Source of the DNA: Streptomyces olivaceus
GTDB taxonomy: Bacteria > Actinomycetota > Actinomycetes > Streptomycetales > Streptomycetaceae
NCBI RefSeq assembly: GCF_000721235.1
Contig: NZ_JOFH01000017.1
Span: 1 to 64,000, forward strand
Reading direction: 5' to 3'
Length of the DNA: 64,000 nucleotides
Part shown: positions 38,255-46,392 of the stretch, in pieces
How positions within the stretch are numbered: position 1 is the stretch's first letter
How the letters are laid out: each line of letters begins with the position of its first letter
Translations under genes and position numbers: made by a program
Notes under the pieces: model-generated
The model's input: only the letters and a program-made list of their open reading frames with translations
Told to the model about the DNA's origin: nothing
Databases searched by the model: none

Positions 38255-38821
38255 TCACCGCAGGTCGGCGGCGTATCCCGGTAGCACCCTGCGCAGGGCG
38301 CGCAGCGCGTAGTAAGCGCGGGACTTCACGGTACCGGGCGGGATGCCGAGGGCCGACGCTGCTTCCGCCACACTCGCCCCCTGGAAGTACACGAGCACCA
38401 GGACTTCACGGTGCTCGGGAGTGAGTGTCTTCACAGCCTCGCGCACATCGAGGGCGGCGGCGGCCCGTTCGGCGTGATCCGCGCACACGCGCGCGTTCTC
38501 CAGTACGGCGTCGCCGACCTCCGGCGGGCGGGCCTGCCGCGCCCGGCGCGCGTCGATCGCCAGACGCCGGGCCACGGTGAGCAGCCACGGCCGTACGGAC
38601 TGGAAGTCGTCGGCGCGCAGGGCCTCCGGATGCTGCCAGGCCCGTACCAGGGTCTCCTGCACCAGGTCCTCGGCGCGCTGCCGGTCGCCGTCGCTGAGCC
38701 GCAGCAGCAGCGCGAAGAGCGGCCGGCCGTGCTCGCGCTGCAGTGCGGCGAGCTCGTGCTCGGCGGTCGTCCCGTTCGTCCCGTCCGTGAGGCTGTCCGT
38801 GAGGGTGATTCCGGCCGTCAT
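38255..38821 (-). CDS. ECF-type RNA polymerase sigma factor
   Basis: 188 residues. Region 2 reads LVQETLVRAWQHPEALR, then SVRPWLLTVARRLAIDARRA. Region 4 reads LTPEHREVLVLVYFQGASVA, followed by EAASALGIPPGTVKSRAYYA. The linker between them is short and no extra domain is present. It directs RNA polymerase to a small regulon, usually including its own operon. The zf-HC2 anti-sigma factor is 1 kb downstream on the same strand. The precise start is uncertain, as no clear ribosome site precedes the ATG at 38821. Confidence 0.93.
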   Translation of the reverse strand: MTAGITLTDSLTDGTNGTTAEHELAALQREHGRPLFALLLRLSDGDRQRAEDLVQETLVRAWQHPEALRADDFQSVRPWLLTVARRLAIDARRARQARPPEVGDAVLENARVCADHAERAAAALDVREAVKTLTPEHREVLVLVYFQGASVAEAASALGIPPGTVKSRAYYALRALRRVLPGYAADLR

Positions 38822-39088
38822 GGCCGTATGGCACCGCAGTGCGCCGTCGGGGGACAGGGCGCGTACGCGGGTGTGCGGCGGACGGTCGATCGCGTCGACG
38901 AACGGTTCGACGAACGGTCGGCACCCCGTCCGCGCCCGGTCCGCGCACCCCTTTCGCGCACGCCGGACGGGCTAATGAGCGTGTCGGAGCCGCCTGTGAC
39001 CCGTCATGCCTTCTTACCTGTTTATAAGTAAATGTGATTTTTCATCATGGCTTTCCATCGGTGTGAGCGACCTCAGCGGAGTGCACGG
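38822..39088. promoter_or_regulatory. Divergent promoter region with AT-rich island and repeats
   Basis: It separates the sigma gene from the CapA-like gene. An 11-bp direct repeat CGACGAACGGT occurs twice at 38894-38916, overlapping GAACGGTTC, near the sigma gene. A strikingly AT-rich stretch lies at 39008-39052 (TTCTTACCTGTTTATAAG, then TAAATGTGATTTTTCATC), likely holding the CapA promoter. No gene is seen. Confidence 0.5.
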
Positions 39089-40246
39089 ATGATCACACGC
39101 AGTCGGCAGGTGGCCCTGGCCCTGACCGCCCTACTCACCGCGGGCGCGGCCTGCCAGGCCCGCGACCACGAACCGCCGAAGCGCCCGGCGCAGGCCCCGC
39201 CCGCCGCCGCCGACGACGGAGCCTTCACGCTGGTCGCCTCCGGCGACGTACTGCCGCACGACTCGGTCATCGAGCGGGCCCGCTTCGACGCCGGGGGGAA
39301 CGGCTACGACTTCCGCCCCATGCTCGCCGGCGCCCGGCCCGTCGTCTCGCGCGCCGATCTCGCCCTGTGCCACATGGAGACCGTGTACGGCGCGAACGGC
39401 GACTACAGCGGCTACCCCCTCTTCAAGTCGCCGCCGGAAGTGGCGAAGGCGCTGGCCGCCACCGGGTACGACGGCTGCTCCACGGCCTCCAACCACAGCG
39501 CCGACGACGGCGCCGAGGGCATCCGCCGCACCCTGGACGCCCTCGACCGCGCCGGCGTGCGGCACGCCGGGACGGCGCGCACACAGGGTGAGGCGGACAC
39601 TGCGACCGTGCTGCGCGCCGGGCGGGCAGAGGTGGCCCACCTCGCCTACACCCTGCACACCAACGGCCGTCCCCTTCCCGCCGGACAGCCGTGGGCGGTC
39701 GGTCTCCTCGACGAGGAGCGGATCGTCGCCGACGCCCGGGCCGCCCGCGAGGCGGGCGCGGACGTCGTCGTGGTGTCGACGCACTGGGGCACCGAATGGC
39801 AGGACGAGCCCGACCAGGACCAGTTGGCCCTGGCCCGGAGCCTGACCGCGGCGCGCACCGGCGACCGCCCCGACATCGACCTGGTCCTCGGCACCCACGC
39901 CCACGTCCCGCAGGCCTACGAGAAGGTCAACGGCACCTGGGTCGTCTACGGGATGGGCGACCAGATCGCGGGCGAGATGGTCAACGCCGACGGCGCCCGC
40001 GACCCGCGCGGCAACCAGTCGACCATCGGCCGCTTCACCTTCGCCCCGCCCGCCCGGCCCGGCGAACGCTGGAAGGTGACCAGGGCCGAGTTCGTCCCGC
40101 AGCTGTTCGACGTCGACGCCGGCCGCGTCGTCAACCTCAACCGGGCCCTGGGCGAGGGTGCCGACGTACGCGCCGTGCGCGACCGCATCCGGGACGTCGT
40201 CCTCGGCCGGGGTGCGGCCGAGGACGGGCTGGTGATGGGGGAGTAG
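39089..40246 (+). CDS. CapA-family metallophosphatase-like lipoprotein
   Basis: 385 residues from MITRSRQVALALTALLTAGA; the signal ends AGAAC with a lipobox Cys. The upstream in-frame ATG at 39047 would give a less typical signal. The CapA fold shows TLVASGDVLPH, ADLALCHMETVYG, STASNHSADDGAEGI, VVVSTHWGTEW and VLGTHAHVPQ, the metal ligand positions of calcineurin-like enzymes. PgsA/CapA proteins help make or anchor poly-gamma-glutamate, but no capB or capC is nearby. It is more likely a lone surface hydrolase of unknown target. Confidence 0.9.
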   Translation: MITRSRQVALALTALLTAGAACQARDHEPPKRPAQAPPAAADDGAFTLVASGDVLPHDSVIERARFDAGGNGYDFRPMLAGARPVVSRADLALCHMETVYGANGDYSGYPLFKSPPEVAKALAATGYDGCSTASNHSADDGAEGIRRTLDALDRAGVRHAGTARTQGEADTATVLRAGRAEVAHLAYTLHTNGRPLPAGQPWAVGLLDEERIVADARAAREAGADVVVVSTHWGTEWQDEPDQDQLALARSLTAARTGDRPDIDLVLGTHAHVPQAYEKVNGTWVVYGMGDQIAGEMVNADGARDPRGNQSTIGRFTFAPPARPGERWKVTRAEFVPQLFDVDAGRVVNLNRALGEGADVRAVRDRIRDVVLGRGAAEDGLVMGE

Positions 40247-40270
40247 GCCAGTCCCGTTCGACGTGGCCCG

Positions 40271-40744
40271 TCAGCCCTCGTCCACGTGGTCCAGGGCCGT
40301 CAGCATGGCGCCGAGCACGCGCAGGCACACCGTGACGTCGGCGTCCGTGAGGTCCGAGCCGACCTCGCGCAGCAGCCGGTGCTCCCGGCCGAGGACGTCG
40401 TCGATCGCGTCCCGGCCCCCGGCGGTCAGCCGGATCAGTGAGGACCGGCGGTGCGCCGGGTTCGGGATGCTCTCCACGAGGCCCAGCGCCGCGGCGTCGT
40501 TGACCATCCGCTGCACGAACTGACGGCTGATCGCCTGGGCCCGGCCCATCTGCGGCACGGTCATCGGCCCGCTGCGCCGCAGCATCGTCAGTACGGCGCG
40601 GACCCCCACGGAGAGGCCGTCCGCGGTCAGACCCTGCTCGACGCCGCGCTGCGCGCGCCGGTAGAGGGGGCCGACCAGGTCGTACACCTCGGTGAGGCGC
40701 CGCGCGAGCTCGTCCGGCGGGAGAGGGGCGTCGGTGTCGTTCAC
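40271..40744 (-). CDS. MarR-family transcriptional regulator
   Basis: 157 residues from a GTG. The winged helix is VRAVLTMLRRSGPMTVPQMG, RAQAISRQFVQRMVND, then IPNPAHRRSSLIRLTAGG, with Arg-rich wing. Terminal helices form the dimer. It is divergent from an alpha/beta hydrolase, with 57 bp between the starts and two copies of a 17-bp operator in that gap. Repression of both genes is inferred; the ligand may be a substrate of the hydrolase. Confidence 0.9.
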   Translation of the reverse strand: MNDTDAPLPPDELARRLTEVYDLVGPLYRRAQRGVEQGLTADGLSVGVRAVLTMLRRSGPMTVPQMGRAQAISRQFVQRMVNDAAALGLVESIPNPAHRRSSLIRLTAGGRDAIDDVLGREHRLLREVGSDLTDADVTVCLRVLGAMLTALDHVDEG

Positions 40745-40754
40745 CCGGCCATCA

Positions 40755-40802
40755 TGACACCTTGGTTGCCGAAACAGGGGTTACATGACACCTTGGTTGT
40801 CA
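40755..40802. promoter_or_regulatory. Two MarR operators, the second touching a start codon
   Basis: TGACACCTTGGTTGCCG (40755-40771) and TGACACCTTGGTTGTCA (40786-40802) are direct copies 31 bp apart. The second is an imperfect palindrome with TGACA/TGTCA arms. Its last base is the A of the hydrolase ATG. No Shine-Dalgarno sequence precedes that ATG, so the mRNA may be leaderless, with the operator over the transcription start. Confidence 0.8.
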
Positions 40803-41641
40803 TGACTGCTGCTTCGAATCCTCCTGTCGACGTCGCTTCGGAACTCCGCCGCTTCGCCTCTGCCGACGGTGACCTCGCCTACCGCGACACGGGTGCCGGC
40901 GACCCGGTCGTCCTGCTGCACTCGGGCTTCGCCGACCACCGCGTGTTCGACGCCCAGATCCCCGTCCTGGCCCGCGGGTACCGCGTGATCGCCCCCGACG
41001 TCCGCGGACACGGCGCCTCCGCCAACGCGACCCGGCCGTTCCGGTGGGCGGACGACCTCGCCGCCCTGCTGCGCCACCTCGACACCGGCCCCGCGGTGCT
41101 CGTCGGCGTGTCCATGGGCGGGGCCATCGCCACCGACACCGTGCTCGAACACCCGGAACTGGTCCGTGCGGTGGTCGCCTGCGGGGCTGCCACCAGCGAG
41201 TTCGAGTACACGGACCCCTGGGCGCGGGGTGTGCAGTCGGAGCAGGCCGCCGCACTGGGTGCCGGGGACGCCGAGGGCTGGCTCACGGCGTTCCTCCGCT
41301 TCGTGCCCGGCCGGTACCGCACCCTCGACGACGTCGACCCGGACGTGCTGCGCCGGGTGCGCGAGATGGCCCTGGGCACCCTCGCCAAGCACACCCCGGA
41401 CGAGGAGAACCATCACGTGCCCCTGACCGGCACCTGGGCCCGCGTTCCGGAGATCGGCGTCCCGGTCCTCACCGTCAACGGCGCCCTGGACGCGCCCGAG
41501 CTGATCGCGGCGGCCGAACGGCTCGCCCGTACGGTCCGGGACGGCCGCTCCACCACCGTCGAAGGCGTCGGCCACTACCCGAACATGGAACGGCCCGGGG
41601 CCTTCACGGACATCGTCACCGACTTCCTGCGCACCCTCTGA
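40802..41641 (+). CDS. Alpha/beta-fold hydrolase
   Basis: 279 residues starting MTAASNPPVDVASELRRF. VVLLHSGFADHRVFDAQI carries the oxyanion-hole region. VGVSMGGAIA contains the nucleophile Ser, and GVGHYPNMERP the catalytic His; VNGALDAPE gives a plausible acid. It resembles 3-oxoadipate enol-lactonase and bromoperoxidase-type esterases; the substrate is unknown. It is controlled by the divergent MarR gene. No ribosome site is seen before the ATG. Confidence 0.88.
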   Translation: MTAASNPPVDVASELRRFASADGDLAYRDTGAGDPVVLLHSGFADHRVFDAQIPVLARGYRVIAPDVRGHGASANATRPFRWADDLAALLRHLDTGPAVLVGVSMGGAIATDTVLEHPELVRAVVACGAATSEFEYTDPWARGVQSEQAAALGAGDAEGWLTAFLRFVPGRYRTLDDVDPDVLRRVREMALGTLAKHTPDEENHHVPLTGTWARVPEIGVPVLTVNGALDAPELIAAAERLARTVRDGRSTTVEGVGHYPNMERPGAFTDIVTDFLRTL

Positions 41642-41681
41642 CCGCAGCCGGCAGAGGCCGGCGAGCGCCGGCCGGTGCCGC

Positions 41682-43088
41682 CTAACGCCGTGCCAGTTCC
41701 GACTTCCGGTACGAGTAGGCGAAGTAGACGACCAGGCCGACCAGGAACCACACGGCGAACCGCACCCAGGTCTGCCACTGCAGGAACGTGATCAGCCAGA
41801 TCGAGAACACGATGCCCAGCGCCGGCACGAACGGCATCAACGGCGTACGGAAGGTGCGCGGCAGGTCGGGCTGCCGGTAGCGCAGCACGATCACCGCCGC
41901 GCAGACCACCACGAACGCCAGCAGGATGCCGATGTTGGTCAGCTCCGCCGCCTCGCCGATCGGCAGGAACCCGGCGATCGCGGCGGAGGCGACGCCCACG
42001 ATCCAGGTCACCCGGGTCGGCACGTGCCGGGTCGGGTGGGTCTTGGCGAACCACTTGGGCAGCAGCCCGTCGCGCGACATGGAGAACCACACCCGCGTGA
42101 CACCCAGCATGAACGTGAACATCACGGTGAGGATGCCGATGATGGCGCCCACCGCGATCACGTCGGCCAGGGAACCGAGCCCCACCGACTTGAACGCCGT
42201 CGAGAACCCGCTCTCCGGGTCGATGCCCTTGTAGTTCTGCATGCCGGTCAGCACCAGGCACGCCCCCACGTACAGCACCATCGAGATGATCAGCGAGTAG
42301 ATGATCGCCTTCGGCATGTGCCGCTGGGCGTCCTTCGACTCCTCCGCGGCCGTCGACATGGCGTCGTAGCCGAAGACCGCGAAGAACACCGTCGCCGCCC
42401 CGGTGAACGCACCGCCGACCCCGTAGGGGAAGAACGGGTTGTAGTTCGCGGTGTCGATGTGGAAGACGCCGACCGCGATCACCAGCAGCACCACCAGCAC
42501 CTTCAGCACGACCACGACCATCTCGAAGCGGGCCGCGTTGCGGATGCCGAGCGTCAGCAGGTACGCGATCAGCAGGCACAGCACCGCCGCGAACAGGTCG
42601 ACCCGGTGGCCGTCCCCGGTGCCGGGCGCGCCCAGCATCCAGGTCGGCAGGTCGGCGCCCATCTCGCCGACCAGGAAGCTGAAGTAGCCGGAGATGCCGA
42701 TCGCGACCACCGCCACGATCGCCGTGTACTCCAGGAGCAGGTCCCAGCCGATGAACCACCCCACCAGCTCGCCGAGGACCGCGTAGCCGTAGGTGTAGGC
42801 GGAGCCCGCCTTCGGGATCAGTCCGGCGAACTCGGCGTACGACAGGGCCGCCGCCGCGCTCGCGACGCCCGCGATCAGGAAGGAGACGAGGACCGCGGGC
42901 CCCGCTGTGCCGTTGGCGACCGTGCCGGCCAGCGTGAAGATGCCCGCACCGATGATGCCGCCCACGCCGATCGCGGTCAGCTGCCACAGCCCCAGGGAAC
43001 GCTGCAGGCCCCCGCCGCTCTCCGTCTCCTCGATCTGCTCGATGGGTTTGCGCCGGAGAACACCCTCACCCATACGGAACCGGGCCAT
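41682..43088 (-). CDS. APC-family amino acid permease (cationic amino acid type)
   Basis: 468 residues from MARFRMGEGVLRRKPIEQIE, with AAGGTGAGG before the ATG; the upstream open frame is repeat-derived. Twelve or so membrane segments are present. The first has the substrate-site motif GVGGIIGAGIFTLAG. AGLIPKAGSAYTYGYAVLGEL, FFAVFGYDAMSTAAEESKD, and the loop RVWFSMSRDGLLPKWFAKTH are typical of YfnA/CAT transporters. It imports amino acids with protons across the plasma membrane. Its promoter region contains four 28-bp repeats. Confidence 0.94.
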   Translation of the reverse strand: MARFRMGEGVLRRKPIEQIEETESGGGLQRSLGLWQLTAIGVGGIIGAGIFTLAGTVANGTAGPAVLVSFLIAGVASAAAALSYAEFAGLIPKAGSAYTYGYAVLGELVGWFIGWDLLLEYTAIVAVVAIGISGYFSFLVGEMGADLPTWMLGAPGTGDGHRVDLFAAVLCLLIAYLLTLGIRNAARFEMVVVVLKVLVVLLVIAVGVFHIDTANYNPFFPYGVGGAFTGAATVFFAVFGYDAMSTAAEESKDAQRHMPKAIIYSLIISMVLYVGACLVLTGMQNYKGIDPESGFSTAFKSVGLGSLADVIAVGAIIGILTVMFTFMLGVTRVWFSMSRDGLLPKWFAKTHPTRHVPTRVTWIVGVASAAIAGFLPIGEAAELTNIGILLAFVVVCAAVIVLRYRQPDLPRTFRTPLMPFVPALGIVFSIWLITFLQWQTWVRFAVWFLVGLVVYFAYSYRKSELARR

Positions 43089-43157
43089 GCGCCTCACCTT
43101 TTCGTGATCGGCAAACGGCTGACGGTGGATCATGATGACGCAGACCCGCCCGCTACG

Positions 43158-43270
43158 GAAGGCACGACGCACATCCGTCCGCCGTGGAGGGCCCGTCGCA
43201 CACCTGCCGACTGCGAAGGCACGACGCACCCCCGCCGGCAGCGAAGGCACGACGCACACCCGCCGGCCGT
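43158..43270 (+). repeat. Four 28-29 bp tandem repeats upstream of the permease
   Basis: Units at 43158, 43187, 43215 and 43243; the last two are nearly identical (GAAGGCACGACGCAC then CCCGCCGGC), the second more diverged. They abut directly with no spacers, so this is not a CRISPR array. They occupy the 214 bp between the permease start and the end of the stress-protein gene. Confidence 0.85.
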
Positions 43271-43302
43271 GGGGGCGCGACGAGTACCGGACCCCGCGGG
43301 TG

Positions 43303-43764
43303 CTACGGCACCACGGTCACCGGCCAGCGGCCCGCCTTCACCAGCCGTACGGCGACGGAGCCGACGAACCGGTGGCCGGCCTGCTCGGAGGCGCCCACCA
43401 CCACCGCGTCCGCCTTCAGCCGGTCGGCCGTCTGCACCAGGCCGCCGTACGGATCACCGCGGAAGGTGTGGAACTCCCAGCGGACGTCGAATATCCCCCG
43501 GACGCGCTCCGCCGCCTCGCGGATGTGGACCACCAGTTCCTCGGCGATCTCGTCGGTGGTCTCCGCCACCGGCGCCCCCAGCACCGCGCCGCCCGCCAGC
43601 ACCGGCTGCACGTACACCACGGCGAGCAGGGCCCCCTGCCGCCGGGCCTGCCCGCCGGCGTAGGCCGCGGCCCGCAGCGAGGAGTCGGAGCCGTCGACGC
43701 CGACGACGATGACCTTGGGTCCGTCCGTGCCACGTTCGAACTGGTGGTGGTGCTGTTCCGTCAC
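43303..43764 (-). CDS. Universal stress protein (UspA family), single domain
   Basis: 153 residues from a GTG; the frame stays open for 189 codons upstream without similarity. The Usp fold is shown by KVIVVGVDGSDSSLRAAAYA at the start and DAVVVGASEQAGHRFVGSVA near the end, where G-x2-G-x9-GS binds ATP. The His-rich N terminus (TEQHHHQFERG) is unusual. Usp proteins are cytosolic and rise in stress or stationary phase; their mechanism is not settled. No strong ribosome site is seen. Confidence 0.9.
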   Translation of the reverse strand: MTEQHHHQFERGTDGPKVIVVGVDGSDSSLRAAAYAGGQARRQGALLAVVYVQPVLAGGAVLGAPVAETTDEIAEELVVHIREAAERVRGIFDVRWEFHTFRGDPYGGLVQTADRLKADAVVVGASEQAGHRFVGSVAVRLVKAGRWPVTVVP

Positions 43765-43875
43765 GCGGCGAAGGGTATCGGAGTCGTCCGCGATCTTGGT
43801 CCGGGCGGGTGGTTCCGTGCCGCCGCGACGGTGTTGCTCAGGTGCGGCGCGCCGCCGGCGGGCGACTGATGGGTC

Positions 43876-44709
43876 ATGAAGAAGGATCAGTTGCTCTCCC
43901 GCCGCGCCCTGCTCACCGCTGCCGCGGCCGCCGGTGCGGCCGGTACCGCCGGCGCCCTCGCGGCCGGCCTGGGGAACGGCCCCGCCCGGCCGCCCGCCCC
44001 CGCCCCGGGTCCCCCGCAGGGCAGCCCGCTCAAGCCCTCCGCCTACCGTCTCCAGCCCCTCACCGGATACGGCGCGCCCCGTGCCGCACCCCGCCGGCCC
44101 CCGGTGCGCAGCGAACCGATCCTGCGCATGACGGGCCCCGGCCGCACCATGCTGCTCACCTTCGACGACGGGCCCCACCCCGAGTACACGCCCCAGGTCC
44201 TGGACACCCTCGCGAAGCACGACGTGCGCGCCACGTTCTTCGTCTGCGGCGAGATGGCCGACTACAACCGGGACCTGCTCTCCCGGATGGCCGACGAGGG
44301 GCACGTGGTCGGCAACCACACCTGGTCCCACCCGCAGCTGACACGGCTCACCCGGCGCCGTATCCGCTCCGAGATGGAGCGCACCAGCGAGGTCGTCGAG
44401 CAGGCCTACGGGGACCCGCCCCGCTGGTTCCGGGCCCCCTACGGGGCGTGGAACCGGGCCACCTTCGAACTCGGCTCCGAGCTCGGCATGGAACCGCTAG
44501 CCTGGACCGTGGACACCCTCGACTGGACCACGCCCGGCACCGGCACCATCGTCGACCGGGTCGAGGACGGCGCCGCCCCCGGCGTCGTGGTGCTCTCCCA
44601 CGACGCCGGGGGCAACCGCTCGCAGAGCGTCCGCGCCCTGCGGCGCTACCTGCCCGAACTGCTCGACTCCGGCTACCACCTCACCACTCCCCGGCGCAGC
44701 CGCGTCTGA
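43876..44709 (+). CDS. Exported polysaccharide deacetylase (CE4)
   Basis: 277 residues. The twin-arginine signal is [19 protein letters not shown] Pro-rich linker is followed by the NodB domain from about residue 88. MLLTFDDGPHPEYTPQVLDT has the catalytic Asp and metal Asp, VVGNHTWSHPQL the two metal His, RAPYGAWN the third motif, and VVVLSHDAGG the fourth. It removes N-acetyl groups from chitin oligomers or peptidoglycan in the wall. It is convergent with a sortase gene across a shared terminator. Confidence 0.94.
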   Translation: MKKDQLLSRRALLTAAAAAGAAGTAGALAAGLGNGPARPPAPAPGPPQGSPLKPSAYRLQPLTGYGAPRAAPRRPPVRSEPILRMTGPGRTMLLTFDDGPHPEYTPQVLDTLAKHDVRATFFVCGEMADYNRDLLSRMADEGHVVGNHTWSHPQLTRLTRRRIRSEMERTSEVVEQAYGDPPRWFRAPYGAWNRATFELGSELGMEPLAWTVDTLDWTTPGTGTIVDRVEDGAAPGVVVLSHDAGGNRSQSVRALRRYLPELLDSGYHLTTPRRSRV

Positions 44710-44735
44710 CCCCGGCCCGGCCCGCCCGGCCGGGG
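44710..44735. terminator. Bidirectional terminator between deacetylase and sortase
   Basis: A perfect 8-bp stem CCCCGGCC / GGCCGGGG with a 10-nt loop, filling the 31 bp between the two convergent stop codons. Confidence 0.7.
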
Positions 44736-44740
44736 TGCGT

Positions 44741-45406
44741 TCAGCGGACCTCGACCAGGCGGGCGAAGGTGACGACGTTCCCGTCGTAGCCGTTCTGCTT
44801 CGAGAAACCGCCGCCGCAGGTGATGACCCGCAATTCGGGGCCGCCCTTCGAGGCGTAGACCCGGTCGCCCGGGAAATTGTTCTTCTCGAACACCTCGATG
44901 CCGTAGATCTCGAACACCGCCGTCTTCCCGTCCTGGCGGTGCACCTCCACCTTGTTTCCCTTTTTGAGCGCCCCGAGCCCGTAGAAGACGGCGGGTCCCT
45001 GCTGATTGTCGACATGGCCGACGACGACCGCCGTGCCCTTCTCCCCGGGAGAGACCGCGCCGGTGAACCAGCCGGCCAGGTTGGGGTCCTCGGGCGGCGG
45101 TGCGTCCACCCAGCCGTCGGCGTCCAGACCGACCCCCATGACCGGCGCGTCAACTTGGATGGCGGGGACGGAGACCCGGTCGGGCACCGAGTACGCGAGC
45201 GGCGCCACGCCCTTGGCGCCGCCGTCACCGGCTGCCGTGCGGGTGTCCGAGGCGGCGGCCGAGGCCGGTTGCGGCGGGCCCACGTCGAATTCCCCGGAAC
45301 CGTTGCGGATGAGCGCGAGACCGGTCAGCAGAACAAGCGCTATCACGCCCCAGGGAGCGCGCTTCCTCCGCCGCTCCTCCTCTTCGGCCAACTCGGAGTC
45401 GTACAT
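44741..45406 (-). CDS. Class F sortase (transpeptidase)
   Basis: 221 residues from MYDSELAEEEERRRKRAPWG. The ATG at 45406 has GAGAGGGG 6 nt upstream, while the ATG at 45412 abuts it. The order is a charged N terminus, one membrane anchor (WGVIALVLLTGLALIRNG), and the catalytic domain outside. His131 lies in VVVGHVDNQQGP and Cys197 in LRVITCGGGF, with Arg following near the C terminus (FARLVEVR). Sortases cleave sorting signals and attach proteins to the wall. Two small surface proteins are encoded beside it, but neither has a visible LPXTG or LAXTG motif, so its substrates remain unknown. Confidence 0.9.
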   Translation of the reverse strand: MYDSELAEEEERRRKRAPWGVIALVLLTGLALIRNGSGEFDVGPPQPASAAASDTRTAAGDGGAKGVAPLAYSVPDRVSVPAIQVDAPVMGVGLDADGWVDAPPPEDPNLAGWFTGAVSPGEKGTAVVVGHVDNQQGPAVFYGLGALKKGNKVEVHRQDGKTAVFEIYGIEVFEKNNFPGDRVYASKGGPELRVITCGGGFSKQNGYDGNVVTFARLVEVR

Positions 45407-45736
45407 TCGCATCCCCTCTCGACCCGGCCGTCGCCGGGTCATCCGCGCGTACGAGCACGCTAAGCGCCACGCGTGGGCCCGGCGACGGGGCGGCGGCGAA
45501 CGGGTTATGCGCGCGGCTGCCCGTGAGCCATCCGGGACGCGCCCGGCGAAGATTTTCTGACGGTGCGTGACCTGCGGCGATATCCACTCGCGCGGTATCC
45601 GCCCGGTACGCCGCTCACCAGGACGGACCATTCCCGAAATGCGCCTTCGTGACCGGCAACTGAGGGTCTTTCTGGGAGGCGCTTTCTCGCCGATCGACCG
45701 GGGACGGGACCCGGGGCGTCTTCCGCGGAGGATCAC
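45407..45736. promoter_or_regulatory. Divergent promoter region, sortase and surface protein
   Basis: 330 bases with no recognisable gene. It should hold promoters in both directions. Slightly AT-richer stretches are at 45548-45562 (GAAGATTTTCTGACG) and 45630-45680. No repeat or known operator is seen. Confidence 0.4.
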
Positions 45737-46231
45737 ATGCGCAGTACCCGTGCCCTCGCGGCAGCCGGCGCCGCGGTCGCTGTCCTCGGTCTGGCCGCCC
45801 CCGCGGCCACCGCAGGCGGCGACCACAACCAGCCGAGCAACATCGTCGCGCTGCCCAGCGTCATCGCCCGCGGCGGCCAGATGACCGTCACGGTCGACGG
45901 CTGCCCCCAGGGCGGCACCATGACCTCGGACGCGTTCCGCACCACGCACCTGACCCCGGTCAAGGGAGCCAACGAGACGTCCAGGGGCACCGCCACCATC
46001 AAGGAGGACGCCCGGCCCGGCTCGTACGACATCACCGTCAACTGCTCGGGCCGGCGGCTGACCCGCCCGGCGGCCTTCACGGTGATCGGCGGCGTCCGCG
46101 GCGGCCTCGGCGGCAGCAGTTCCAGCGGGGCCACCTCGACCGACATCGCGATCGGCGGCGGGCTGGTCGCCGCGGCCGCCGCGGGTGGCGGCCTGTTCTG
46201 GATGCGCCGCCGGGCCGAGCGGCGCTACTGA
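45737..46231 (+). CDS. Small exported surface protein beside the sortase
   Basis: 164 residues with GGAGG before the ATG. A Sec signal ends APAATA-G near residue 26. The middle is an Ig-like domain with two Cys (VTVDGCPQGG and ITVNCSGRR) that could form a disulfide. A Gly/Ser-rich linker leads to a hydrophobic stretch (IAIGGGLVAAAAAGGGLFWM) and a basic tail RRRAERRY. This is the layout of a sortase substrate or membrane-anchored protein, but the LPXTG-like motif is missing. It shares its plan with the protein at 46393-46911. Confidence 0.82.
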   Translation: MRSTRALAAAGAAVAVLGLAAPAATAGGDHNQPSNIVALPSVIARGGQMTVTVDGCPQGGTMTSDAFRTTHLTPVKGANETSRGTATIKEDARPGSYDITVNCSGRRLTRPAAFTVIGGVRGGLGGSSSSGATSTDIAIGGGLVAAAAAGGGLFWMRRRAERRY

Positions 46232-46299
46232 TCCGTCCGTCCGTGCGCCGTACGGGCCCCGCCCTCGGGAGCGGGCCCGGCCGTCGCACGCGTCGCACG

Positions 46300-46353
46300 C
46301 CGAACGGGCTTCGCCCCGGACCGCTTCGGGGGTCCGGGGCGAAGCCCGTTCGG
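46300..46353. terminator. Strong bidirectional terminator, 23-bp perfect stem
   Basis: Two perfectly complementary 23-base arms (46300-46322 and 46331-46353, beginning CCGAACGGGCTTCGCC) with an 8-nt loop. It lies between the convergent surface-protein genes and serves both. Confidence 0.9.
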
Positions 46354-46392
46354 TGCGGGCGCCGATCCGGTCGGGCGTCTCGTCCGGTACGG

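Noticed and set aside
43158..43270. Possible CRISPR array
   Set aside because: The units abut directly without spacers, are diverged from one another, and no cas gene is present.
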